Program-made: the position numbers and the translations under genes
Notes under the pieces: generated by a model
Seen by the model: only the letters and a program-made list of their open reading frames with translations
Told to the model about the DNA's origin: nothing
Databases searched by the model: none
Source: Lithospermum erythrorhizon
Taxonomy: Eukaryota; Streptophyta; Magnoliopsida; Boraginales; Boraginaceae
Length of the DNA stretch: 64,000 nt
Direction of reading: 5' to 3'
NCBI GenBank assembly: GCA_019722365.1
Contig: JADFUC010002313.1
Coordinates: forward strand, 1,116,001 to 1,180,000
Part shown: positions 1 through 11,309 of the stretch, in pieces
Layout of the letters: every line of letters starts with the position of its first letter
Numbering within the stretch: position 1 is the first letter of the stretch

Positions 1-898
1 ACAGAATGTACCTGTGGGAGAAGAGGGGAAGATTGGCCTGATCCCGTAGTCAAGTTTTTTAAACCTGCTTGGAGAGTTGCAGAGGGCCGGGGGTCGAGGC
101 TAGAAATTGTAAAGCGAGAAGCTATAAATTCCAAATATTCCAAGGAGTTGTATAAAACTTCCCATGCAGGACCACTTGCTATTTTGCATCATGAAGATAA
201 AGTCAAACGAAACTCTGTTTGAACTCCATGAGGAGACTCGGACATCATATCGGAAATCCTTGGCCTTAAAGATTATCCGGCCGGGTTATTTATGGTCCAT
301 AGTCATGAGCGACTCCACAGAGTGCGTAAGGTGTGATTCTTGCCAAAGATGAAAGCGTCCCAGAGACAACCCGTGGAGAAATGACTCGGTCACTGTCTCA
401 TCTTTGTTTGCAATGTGGGGTGGGGCATGGACCTAGGGCACCTCAAGGCTCTTCTTCGAGGCGGAGTGGGGCATGTCCAAATTACATCTAGAATTACATC
501 CATCTAGAAAATCAAAGCCAAAGGAAGCGTCTGCAGAGCCCAGGAAGGGGTCGAGAACCGCATCTCGGGATAAATCTACAGTCACCATCACGAGGAGAAT
601 AGATGAGCTCGAAACTTCAGATCTCAGGATCTGACCACGGAAAAATCTCGGAGAATCACTCATCAATATCTACTTAATATTTAAGTTGGTCGGATGTTCA
701 AAGAGATAAATAGTTAGGAAATCAAATTGCACATTAGTTTTATGTGAAATGGGACACCCTGATGATAACAGGGCTTAGAGTGAATATGCTGGCTCCTATA
801 ATTTCTAAACGTGGAGACGACCTCTCTAAGTGCAAAAATATATTTATATCATATCTATATCTATAGTATTATATAAAGACTGCAATGATCTGTGCTTC
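1..898. other. Intergenic, no gene recognised
   Basis: Two short open frames exist here (164-352 on + and 433-666 on -), but neither resembles a known family. Base composition is closer to even than in the AT-rich repeat array that follows. It could be the remains of an older element. I see no RNA gene or promoter. Confidence 0.4.
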
Positions 899-2350
899 AC
901 GGGCGGTCATATATAACGGTTTTATTTTTCCTTTTTTCTCCTTTTTTTGCTCTTATTTGTTTCCTCTTTTTTTTTTTTTTTGAAAATTCGAATAAATTAT
1001 CTTTTGATTATTTAATAAACTCTATAATATAATATTTTTGGTGGGTCTCGACTCGGAGATAGGGTATTTAATTAATAATAATTAAATTATTTTTTGTTCA
1101 TTTTCATTTTTTTTACAATTATCAGTACATAGAAACTCGATAAATTAATATGATTCTTCAATAAAATTTCTAACATGAAGTAACTCCTTTTTTACGAGTC
1201 TGAATAGGGGATAGGATGTTTGGTTTTTTTTAAATACATTAGTTTACAATTATCATTCTGATGAAGTTAGATAAATGAATAGTCGATTATTTAATAAACT
1301 CTTTAATATAATATTTTAAGTGGATTTCTAGGCTTCGAGATAGGTGCTAAATTAATAACTCTTTTTTTTTAATTCCATTTCAATTTTTTTATTTTGCAAT
1401 TATCAACTATAGTAGAAACTCGATAAATTAATACTCGATTGCGCGGTCATATGCGGGGTTTGGTTTTTTTTTGGCAATTATCAACTACAGTAGAAACTCG
1501 ATAAATTAATACTCGATTATTTAATAAACTCTCTAAGATAATAAAATTTCTAAGATGAAGTAATATTTTTGACCAGTCCCAACTCGGGGATAATGTGCTT
1601 GATTTTTTTTAAATAAATTATTTTACAATTATCATCTATAGTAGAAGCTCGATAAATTAATAGTCGATTATTTAATAAACTCTTTAATATAATATTTTTG
1701 GTCGTTCACGACTCAGGGATAGGGTGCTAAATTAATAATTCTTGTTTTTCATTTTTTTAATTTTTATAGTTTACTTGATTATCAAGCTATAGTAGAAGCT
1801 CGATAAATTAATACTCGGTGCACGGTCATATGCGGGGCATTTGTGTTTTTTTGTAATTATCAGTATATTAGAAATTCGATAAATTAATATCGATTACTTA
1901 ATAAACTCTCTAAGATAATATTTTTACTGTCAGGCTTCGAGAGATAGAGTGCTAAATTAATAATTCGTGCTTTTTTCGTTCCACTTTTTATTTATTTTGC
2001 AATTATCAACTACAATAGAAGCTCGATAAATTAATACTTTCGTTGATGCGGTCATATGTGGGGGTTTGGGGGGGTTTTTGTTTTTTTCAATTATCAACTT
2101 GTTAGAATCTCGATAAACTAATACTCGATTATTTAATAAACTCTCTAAGATAATATTTTTTGCAGGTCCCGACCCGAGGATAGGGTGCTAAATTAATCAT
2201 TCGTGCTTTTTTTCGTTCATTTTTAATTTTTTTTTTCAATTATCAACTACAATAGAAATTCGATAAATTAATACTCGATTATTTAATAAACTCTCTAAGA
2301 TAATATTTTTTGAAAGTCCCGACTCGAAGATAGGGTGCTAAATTAATAAT
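899..2350. repeat. AT-rich tandem/nested repeat array (block A)
   Basis: About ten degenerate copies of one unit follow each other. Each has a core like TAGAAACTCGATAAATTAAT, then a segment like CGATTATTTAATAAACTCTC, then a GTCCCGACTCGGGGATAGGG-like stretch, then GCTAAATTAATAATTC and a T-rich tract. Core starts lie near 1117, 1245, 1398, 1475, 1626, 1782, 1854, 2000, 2088 and 2236. Full units are about 150 bp and alternate with units of about 75 bp, giving a period near 228-234 bp over much of the array. Some short units end in a GCGGTCATATGCGGGG-like motif (near 1441, 1815 and 2045). The same family recurs at 26.6-27.5 kb and 29.6-29.8 kb. The repetition is directly visible; the family name is unknown to me, and a terminal region of a DNA transposon is only a guess. 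Confidence 0.8.
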
Positions 2351-4454
2351 TATCTAAAATTATAAGATAATGCGATTTTTCTTAATTATTTAAGTTTAAT
2401 CGACTCCGACTTTAATTGAGCCGCTTTTTAGCATAATTAAGTGAAATATGTTGTATGATTACCAAAAAGCTGCAATAGTGGGTATTTTCTGACCATCCCA
2501 GATGAAATCTTAAATCGTTTGATGATATTATAATGGATTAGTACATATTTAGATTAACAATATTTTTACGTGTTACTGGTTTAAATGGGTAACCAAATAC
2601 ACTATTCAACACTGCTTAGCAGCACCACAACTACTCATTCAAGCAAAGATTCATAACTCATAACATTTGTACTCAGCAAAGAAAACAATTAAATATAGAA
2701 AACTGCAAGAAAGGTTGAGTATAGGATACTAATAATGATGTAATTCCTTAGTCAAAGAAAGCCTCATGGCCTACACTGCTATCATTTGGAATATCAGTGC
2801 ACACTCTCTCGTCTACGTATATTCGTCTTCTTTCAAAACCCATAAATCAGGGCTACCGCCATACAGGATGAGTATACTGGACAGGGAGGTCCGTGAACCA
2901 TATGCGAGAAGAATGGGTGGTCTTCGCTGGGCAAAAACTGGAATACATACAAATGTTGGTCTACCTAAGGTAGGTTGACAATACCAATGAGAATACGTAG
3001 GTTAATAAAAGAATTGGTCACTTCCAGACTCCTTGGGCCCTTGAGTATTGGTGGAATCACAGACACCATCAGGATCGGAACACGTCCCCAGAAGCCAGGA
3101 AGCAGAATAAATTAAGAAAAAAAACAAATTACCTTTTGCAGAATAGCAAAAACAATTAAGAGTGGAGAATTGCAAGTTTTCTAGTTGCAGGCTGGATTCT
3201 GAAGAAAGGCTTGCAATGGAAGTCTTTTTGGGTTAGGATACTCGGCTCTCACCAGAGAGATCCGGGTTGCTTAATTTCAGCAGATCTCACAAACTCTGTA
3301 TACTCAATACTGGATTATGGTTCTTGTACAAACATCTTAGTACATTCATTTGAGAATACAAGCGCTTTTTGTTATATTAAAAATAAATTGAACTCTTTTC
3401 ATGCAATCCATGGTGCTTTCATTCAACAGTTCCTGAATAAAACTAATGCCCAATCTTGGGTGCAACATATATCAAAATTATCAGTCATGAGTCACCGAAG
3501 GCATGCATTTGAATATCGTTTGCCCAATTGGCAATTGCCCTCCACTTCCAAAAATGTAACACCTTCTTCAATCTTTCCTAAGCAACATATTAAAAACTTA
3601 CCTTTAGTTACTGCAATAGAAACCTATGCTAGATCAAACAGTTTTACACAAAATGTATGTTCACATTATCTTACTGTGGTTGTTTTCTTGTTCAAGTATC
3701 CTAACCCAAGCCTCCGGTAATACTAATAAAAGTAAAGTTGGCACAAGTAAAATTGAACATGTGGTTACTGTCTCAAAAATGGTGGCTAATTATACACCGA
3801 AATTTACCTTTGTGACAACCTAAAATGATGGGACCATCACCTTATTCACCTATTTCTCCGTCTCTTCTTCATCACCTTTGTCATTTGTCAACACACTCAC
3901 TATACAAACCATATGCTGCCCCTATCCCCATCCATAATGAAGAAAGATAACGTGAATTGTCGTTTTATATACTCCCGAAAACAAGTAGTACCATTTGCCT
4001 AACCATATATCTATATTTGTACTTTGTGAAAGATAAACATGTGTAGGTAATTCAAATCGAACTGTAACACTGCAGTAAAAATGTCATTCAAGCTAAACTC
4101 AATAATTCGAATTGTTCTAACTAAGATAAAACTTTGTAAGATCAATTCGTCGAACCTTACATAATTACTGGCGATTAGCCCATTCTTACAAGCCGACTAC
4201 CTTCTCTTTTATTCCAACGTCATGTAATTGTATTGATTGATGGCACGATGGTTAATTATGTGACAAAGTATGAGACACCATTGTGTCAAGTGATTCTACA
4301 AGGCATGATATTCAGGGTGTGGTTAATTTCGTTAACAGTAATACTGTAGTATTGTTAGTTAACCCAAACCTTCAGAGCAAGTAAGACACTAAAGAACACG
4401 ACTAGACAGTTGGTCACCAAAGATGGTGTGGCACCAGAATGTCATAAAAAACAG
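2351..4454. other. Intergenic, upstream of the pectinesterase gene
   Basis: No gene is recognised. The longest open frame (3211-3720, +) opens at TTG rather than ATG and has no recognisable domain. The stretch near 2750-3100 is less AT-rich than its surroundings and could be an old exon or transposon remnant, but no reading frame supports that. The last few hundred bases presumably hold the pectinesterase promoter. Confidence 0.35.
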
Positions 4455-4462
4455 TATATAAA
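4455..4462 (+). promoter_or_regulatory. TATA box of the pectinesterase gene
   Basis: TATATAAA lies 127 bp upstream of the chosen ATG at 4589, a normal spacing for a plant TATA box plus a short leader. Confidence 0.55.
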
Positions 4463-4588
4463 TTCACATATGACTTGTCAGATTGCGTTGCAGCCTTTTT
4501 AGCTTCTTCTTCTCCTTTGAAAATATGCAATCTTTTTTTGCAGCCAATCATTTAATTTAGAAACACAACTATATCCTTGGAGAGTCAA

Positions 4589-6440
4589 ATGAATTCTATA
4601 ATGAAACAGACCACTTTCACTATCTTAATCTTGTTGATGATAAATTCATGCAGCTGTATCTCACATTCCAAAAGCTCAAATGAGCTAAAAGTTGCTGAAG
4701 AAGGGTATATAAATTGGGTTAAGAGTTGGGGTTCTTTAAAACATACTCCTTTTCAAGAAGCCAAGAACAAGTTGAAGCCTTGCAAAACTATAAAAGTGCA
4801 TAAGAAGTCCAAGAAAGGAGGCTTTACTTCAATTCAACAAGCCATTAACTCAATCCCCATTTTTAATCAGTGCCGTGTAGTCATATATGTTGCCAAGGGG
4901 ACTTACAGGTACTAATTTAACATACCTTACCATTTTTTCCCCTGTTTTTTTAAATAAAATATCTGTTATATGTTTATTCAAACATGCAGAGAGAAAGTTG
5001 AAATTCCATCTACCATGGCCTACATAACCATACAAGGAGCTAGCATGAAGAAGACCATAATCGTCTGGGACGATACAGCAAATCGGACTGGGAATAACGG
5101 GAAGCCGTTGGGTACTTATGGTTCTGCAACATTTGCTGTAAATTCGCCTTATTTTATCGCCAAAAACATCACTTTCAAGGTCAGAAATAAAATGAAAAAA
5201 AAAGCCATTTATGTTATCTTCTACAAGGTTCTTGCATGAACTATTATTATGTGAAATATCAATTTTCAATTAACATTTATGTGCAGAACAAAGCACCAAT
5301 CCCACGTTCAGGGGAGCTAGGAAAACAAGCAGTAGCAATGAGAATCTCAGCTGATACAGCAGCATTTATCCACTGCAAATTTATTGGTTCTCAAGACACT
5401 CTATATGATCATCAGGGCAGGCATTATTTCAAGAATTGTCACATTCAAGGTTCGGTAGATTTCATATTTGGAAATGGATTGTCACTCTATGAAGGTTGCC
5501 ATTTGCATGCAAAAACTAATGCTTTTGGAGCCTTGACTGCACAGAAGAGGATAGTTTGCTTGAAGATACTGGATTTTCCTTTGTTAATTGCAAGGTTACT
5601 GGTTCAGGAGCACTCTACTTGGGTAGAGCTTGGGGTACATTTTCTAGGGTGGTCTTTGCATACACATATATGGATAAAATTATCCTCCCTAGAGGATGGT
5701 ATGATTGGGGAGATAAGAATAGGCAAATGTAAGTTATCTCATCAGTCATCACAACTTAATTTCAACAAACTTTTAACATTGAATCAATTATATTATTACA
5801 TATATATGTCATTTGTATTTGTGAAAATTGTCCTTTGTGTTTAAATAAAACAAATGAAATTTGCTCTTCAATTATGAAATATATTGGATCCCTTATTGTC
5901 ACAATAATGTTATAACTCATGAGTCAAATAGGTAGGACTCAATACACGAGGAGTAAATATATATATATATATATATATGTTATTACTAACTGTGTGGTTT
6001 TTTTTAGTTGTCGTCTTAGTCGAAAATTTATTTATTTTAGTATCATTTTAGCATAATAAATAGTATTTTTCACATTTTGATATAATTTTGATATCTTTTC
6101 TATTTAAATTAACAACCAACCAATGATATTGTTTTAATTGATTGTCAGTTTACATTTTAAATGCACTTTTTAATTTTTTTTTTAACTTAATTAAATATGA
6201 ATGGCCCCAGCGATAATTTAAAAAAATGAAGGGAGTATTTTGTAAGTTGTAATTAAACGATCTAAAGTTTCTATAATATTTTTCTACAGGACGGTATTTT
6301 TTGGACAATTCAAATGTTCGGGTCCAGGGGCAAGTCATGGAGGCAGGGTTTCATGGTCAAGAGAGCTTACTCAAGAGGAAGCCGAACCATTTATTTCACT
6401 TAGTTTCATTAACGGACATGAATGGATTAATAATTTATGA
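4589..6440 (+). CDS. Pectinesterase (pectin methylesterase), frame broken by one base in exon 3
   Basis: This gene encodes a secreted pectin methylesterase, which removes methyl esters from cell-wall homogalacturonan. Exons read as 4589-4908, 4990-5179, 5287-5728 and 6290-6440, all with GT-AG borders and compatible phases. ATG 4589 is chosen because it opens a typical signal peptide of about 24 residues; there is no inhibitor-like pro-region, so it is a short-type PME of about 367 residues. Hallmarks are [17 protein letters not shown] (Asp207), VDFIFGN (Asp228), and after the break LGRAW and RGWYDWGD. Between ALTAQK and the conserved LEDTGFSF block the frame jumps: one base is missing around 5546-5551 (acagaagaggatag). 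As printed, translation leaves the family frame there and would lack the catalytic Arg/Trp region. All other sequence is intact, so this is either a very young null allele or an assembly error. It resembles the Arabidopsis At5g19730 (PME53) type. Confidence 0.88.
5957..5978. repeat. (AT)n microsatellite in pectinesterase intron 3
   Basis: A pure run of about eleven AT dinucleotides lies inside the third intron. It is likely polymorphic, with no evident function. Confidence 0.9.
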
Positions 6441-7701
6441 AGAAGATAATTATGTAATTTCTTCAACATGGATTGAGGGTGATTGTTGTAGCAGAATGAT
6501 TGGAAACGTCTACAACCTTTTCTTCTGTCCAAACTCGAAAGAGTAATTATTTTGTAATGGATTCATTAGTAACCTTTTATCAAAGTTTTTTAGTATTTGT
6601 TTTGATTTTTCGGGATATTTTTCTTTTATTTTTTTTCAATGTAATTAAGTTGATGGGTAAATAAAATTTCCTTATAAATTATAAAATTTATTAAAAGAGA
6701 ATTTATTTTTCTTGTTTTTGTCGATATTTAGGCTGTCTTTGTTTAAAACTCAGAACGCCGATAATTATTTGATGGATTAATAAATTGTCAATAGTATAAT
6801 ATGTTCAAGATTTAAGTGCAAGCCAAATAAATTAATGATATTTTTTTATTTGTATTATATGTCTCCTTATTTAATGAGTAGGATACCGATACAAAATTGC
6901 AGTTAATAAGCTACACAATATATTTGGGATATGATGATAATGTCTGCTTCACACCCCCCCCGCCCCAGCCACAGCCCCCTGTTGAATGGACAGCCTTAGG
7001 TCCTTAGATTATACGTCCAAGCTTGATCCTCTAGGTACTTGCTCCATACATCCCAACGAAGATTGTCAAGTTTTCAATTCTGAAGTCAAATATTATTCTA
7101 TGTAGTATAATTTCCATGGTTGATTTTAAAATTTTGAAGTGAAATATTATTATAGGTGCTATGTTAATATGTTTGATTATCTGCAAAGAAGTATGAATGC
7201 ATATAAGTAAATACGAATAAACTGTGAGTCTGTGACATAGGCTTCAATTTGCATAACAATGGTTATATATATTAGCATGCCAAATTATTATCTAATTGCC
7301 TGTTGTTGGATTGAAGATGGACAACCATACTCAGATTATAGTCCCCCCCTCCCCCTCAGTCCTCACCCCGCTTAGGCGGGAGTATTGGATCATGTTGATG
7401 TATATGTATCGAGCTAGCCAATATAAATAATTTAGAAAGATTCTCCTTCGGACCTTCTAGCAATAGGTAAATAACTATAATAGATTAAGAAGAAGTGGCG
7501 CAAATGTCCTTAATTTAAATGGCCATTCTGTAAGAAGCTTTCAAAAATATTGTGTTACTTCTGTAGCTACCTCATTTTTATCCTTAACTAACATAGATAT
7601 GTAAGGATATCTAAGCTGTTAGAGTTTAGGATCCATTCAGACAATGCACTAAAAAATAATTCTGCAAATTCATTGTTGCCAATTTGCACATCTTATCTGG
7701 A
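6441..7701. other. Convergent intergenic region
   Basis: This lies between the 3' ends of the pectinesterase (+) and the PMT-like gene (-), so it should contain both 3' UTRs. There are C-rich runs near 6953-6980 and 7343-7356. I see no gene, RNA or clear element. Confidence 0.5.
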
Positions 7702-10553
7702 CTAGGATGAACTTGCGTATGAGTTTGGGCGCCACGTAGTCTTTTCAGCACTCAGCATACCTTCTTGATTCTTTGAAAATGTCATACGGATCTCCCAATG
7801 TAGAGATCTTAAAAACTTTTCGACTTCATCTATAATGCTGGATTCATCTCTGACAATGAGCTTCCCACCTGGTCTTAGCACTCTGTCGATCTCAACGATC
7901 AAAGGGTCTATCTGACACCTACACATACGGATAGAATTCTAGCTCTTGTGAGGTTTATTTATATACAAGAAAAATTGGGAAGAGATTGAAAAATGTGAAA
8001 GAAGCTACCTCTTTTTCAGGCTTGAGAAAAGATGATCAGCATGCAAGAGATCATATGTTCTAGGATATGTGCTGAAGGACTCACACCAATCATGATATAT
8101 CCCAAAAAGTCCTCTTTCATAAATTATTGGAAGTGTATCTGGAGCGTCTATATTTACCATGTTCATAACCCAGAGTTTCATGTCTTTCAATACTGCTGCA
8201 AACCTGAGACACATCTAGGATTTTAGTATGAGGAATTCTGAAGTCTTTGGAAACAATTATCCATGAACATTTTTAGCTCCATCATTGCATCTATAAAAGG
8301 GAAATCTTACTATTCGGTTTTTAATGGATAAATAGAGTTTAGCTCCATCAGATGTATAATGTATAGGACATACCAGGCTGCATTAGGATCATCATTTGTT
8401 TTGCACATTGGAGGAGCTTTACTCTTTCTTTGCTCATAACATTCATTTGAGTTTGGTTTCTTATAGATAGCAGCACCAATTTTATTTAGTGCATCCTTCT
8501 TGATTGTCACAAGCTTCCAACATATGGCCTTCGTCAAAGCAGACATATCTAGAATGGAGAAAGTGCACATGAATTCTCAGTTACAGTTCTGGAATGTATG
8601 CAACCTAATGCAATAAGTAGATCCCTACCATTCCAAATTTGAACATCTTCTGCAAGCTTTTGGTACACTGGAGTTACAGACTAGACAAAGTGACCTCCAG
8701 GCCTCAAGACACGATTGAGCTCCAAAAGCAAAGCACCACCTTCATCAATCTCCAGTTTTCTTTAGTATATAGAATATCTAAGAGAGATGTAAAATAAGTT
8801 AATTGGAAGCTTCTGAATGTGCTAACCTTCCGCATGCCAGGGAACTCTGCAACGTGCGCAATGTACAAGATCAAACACTTTGCTTGGGAATGGCAATCTC
8901 TGTGTGCCCATCACTGCAGATATTGCAGGTATTCCCCTCTCAAGGGCAAACTGAACTTGGGCTGTATGTTCATCTTTGGGAGCAAATGAGATGGCGAGAA
9001 CGTCTTTGTCGAAGAGAAAGCCACCAAAACTAGCAACCCCACAACCAACATCTAGTATGACTCTTGTGTGTTTTCCCCATGCAATTTCTGGCAAAGCCTA
9101 ATTCCCATGTTTGATTAGCTCAATCAAGAAATAAAATTATTGTTGCCCTGACTTGCAAAGTTCGGGTATCAGTCTCCCACTGATGCTATTGCGATTTTGT
9201 ATTTGAGTAAGACCCGAACAAGGCATTTCAAGACCAACAACTAAGGCTAAGACTTGATTTTTTTGTAAATTTTCATGCCATGAATTTAAATACCTCTTGT
9301 ATGAAATCAATGTAATGTGAAGCTCCATGAATGAATTGGGTTCCACCTCCAGGGAAAGTCAAGAACTCCCCTGTAACTTTTACCCAGTTTTGGTGTCCCT
9401 TAACTTCTGCCAATGTTGTTTGAGGTACATTACGATACCAAATCTGAGAAATCAAAGTAGGACAACCTCATAATACATGTTGACATATATGGAGTATCAA
9501 ATATTTGCCAGGTACCATAAATCATACCTTGTCCCTGCTCTGCGGCCATTTGACAGAAGTTTTGTATCCAGGTGGCAGTGGAACAAGGCATGTTGGACCT
9601 TGGTCAGGGCAATGTCTTTCACGGTGCTGGAAATGGTTCCTACTACGTAACCGTGCTATTGCTGCCTCATTATCCAAACAAGGTATGTAGTCCTGACCTG
9701 CTGTTACATTACATAGCTTCCAGTTACTTGTATCTGCACTAGCATCTTGATTATTTGAACCCTTTCTTTTGTCCTTCTGGTTTTCAGACTGGCCTTCTTG
9801 AGTTGACCATTTCTTTTTTGATTCATTCGACTCTTTAGGTATTACAGTGCCTCCTGTCTGTGAAGATGAATCACCTTTATTTTCTTGGTATGATTGCTGT
9901 TTTCCACCTGATAATTGGCTTGATGTTTTCTGGCTGTTTTTGCCATTTCCATGTAGGTTCTCTTCTTCTAAATTTTTTGTAGTATCTTCATATGTTTTTT
10001 CTGTTGTATCATCATGTTGCATTTGATCTTCACTTGTTACCCCTTCTGTCTCTTTTTCTGATTGTCGATGTTGATCATTCATTTCATTGCTTCCTTGTCC
10101 ACTTGAATCTTCATTAGCATTATCATTGTTGGTTAATTCTTCAACTTCTTGATTTTGTGAGACAACACTTTCCTCAGATGTTTGAGTTTCGAGATCCTTT
10201 TGCTTGCCCTTATTGTCATCATCATTATTCGAATCCATACCAGCGGTGCCAGGCTGATCCGGATCATCTGATTTTATTGCATCTTCAGGAAGATTACCTT
10301 CATTGTCATTGAAAGTATGACGCTCTTCATCTTCTATTGGTTTTCTCCTAGAGGAATCGGCAATCGTGGTTAAGTGTGCTAATGTCTTGGTGGCTGTCGA
10401 GGTAGTGGCAGTTGTCGCGTGTGATATCGAATGTGGGGAGAGCATATACACTCCCATGATGCACAATGCTACAAATACTGCAGTCGTTACAGTTGAGGAG
10501 TAACCCGATGACCCTGAAGATCGCTTATTGCCCCGATTTTTCACTAAAGCCAT
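7702..10553 (-). pseudogene. PMT26-like: PMT26-type putative Golgi methyltransferase, with stop codon and missing exon
   Basis: This matches the plant DUF248 (PMT) family, putative Golgi SAM-dependent methyltransferases linked to wall polysaccharide modification. Segments on the minus strand: 10553-9528, 9443-9294, 9097-8827, 8739-8629, 8548-8374, 8203-8009 and 7918-7702, with clean splice borders and compatible phases, giving 715 codons. The N-terminus has a short basic tail, one membrane anchor (about residues 22-40) and a long acidic Ser/Asn/Gln-rich stem. The domain follows, with motif I (LDVGCGVASFGG), HCARCRVPWH, LNRVLRPGG, and near the end [16 protein letters not shown] and [15 protein letters not shown]. 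There are two lesions. Codon TAG at 8683-8681 replaces the expected Trp in the HFVW-type block after LRPGG. The exon that should join DDPNAAW to FAAVLKD is absent: only about 170 bp of intron lies between, so roughly 80-90 residues, including the MDMRA motif, are gone. The skip keeps frame because both junctions are phase 2. Confidence 0.9.
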
Positions 10554-11309
10554 ACTGTTTTCCCTAGTTACATGTACTTGCTAAACTAGTACTTTAGCAC
10601 ATCTAGAAGTGAAAAAATTAAAAAATCTCAAGTTTGTGTAGATTCAGAAGTGAATACATGATCCGTTTATCATTGTAGTTGTGTAACAAAGATGAAAACT
10701 AGAGAGGAGAAGAGATTAGAAATAGTACATGTTGGAAGTGATCAAAGATCCTTAGGAGTAGGATGAGGGGTTTGTTGTTCTTTTATGTGCTTGTTTTCTA
10801 ACACATAAATGTATCTTCACCGGGTCTTTTATTCTGTCCGAAAATGGGATTTTATTCCACTTAGGCATTATTATTATGTCAATTCTTGATGATAATATAT
10901 GGTTATTTTGTTTTTCTGTTGGAAAGTAATATCAAGATGGGATATTTAAGACCACAAGTGTAGCTTATTATGAATCGTGTAGACAACATACACTATATGG
11001 AGAATTATTCATGAATTGGGCATGATTTTGAAGTGTGTTTGGTTGCTCATGAATAAGAGAGCTGCATCATGTAAAGTGTTGAAAGTGTCAAGGATAGAAG
11101 AACACTTCCTTCTTTCATGACTCATGAACATCATTTTAGTGACAAAACCGTAATCTTATCTCTGTTTTTAGTGTATGGAATAGATTGAGAGAGTAATAAA
11201 GACGAGCAAAACGCATAAACCAACCAGTTTCCCAAACAATGACAGCTAAATAAATATCAGTAGTATAGGAAGGAAACAAACAAAAGCATGGTCAGTAATA
11301 ATCCTAATA
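10554..11309. other. Intergenic between PMT-like and phosphatase genes
   Basis: Both neighbours lie on the minus strand, so this holds the 3' UTR of the phosphatase and the promoter and leader of the PMT-like gene. No TATA box could be assigned with confidence, and no other gene is seen. Confidence 0.45.

Noticed and set aside
433..666. 77-codon minus-strand frame near the window start
   Set aside because: No family resemblance, no splice partners and no promoter signal; chance frame in less AT-rich DNA.
899..2350. CRISPR-like array
   Set aside because: Repeats are degenerate, AT-rich and of variable spacing in a eukaryotic genome; there are no unique equal-length spacers and no cas genes.
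3211..3720. 169-codon open frame upstream of the pectinesterase
   Set aside because: It opens at TTG rather than ATG, has no recognisable domain, and its composition looks like translated intergenic DNA.
8005..8374. The missing PMT exon hidden in the short intron between 8203 and 8374
   Set aside because: Only about 170 bases are available, too few for the expected 80-90 codons, and no frame there resembles the missing block.
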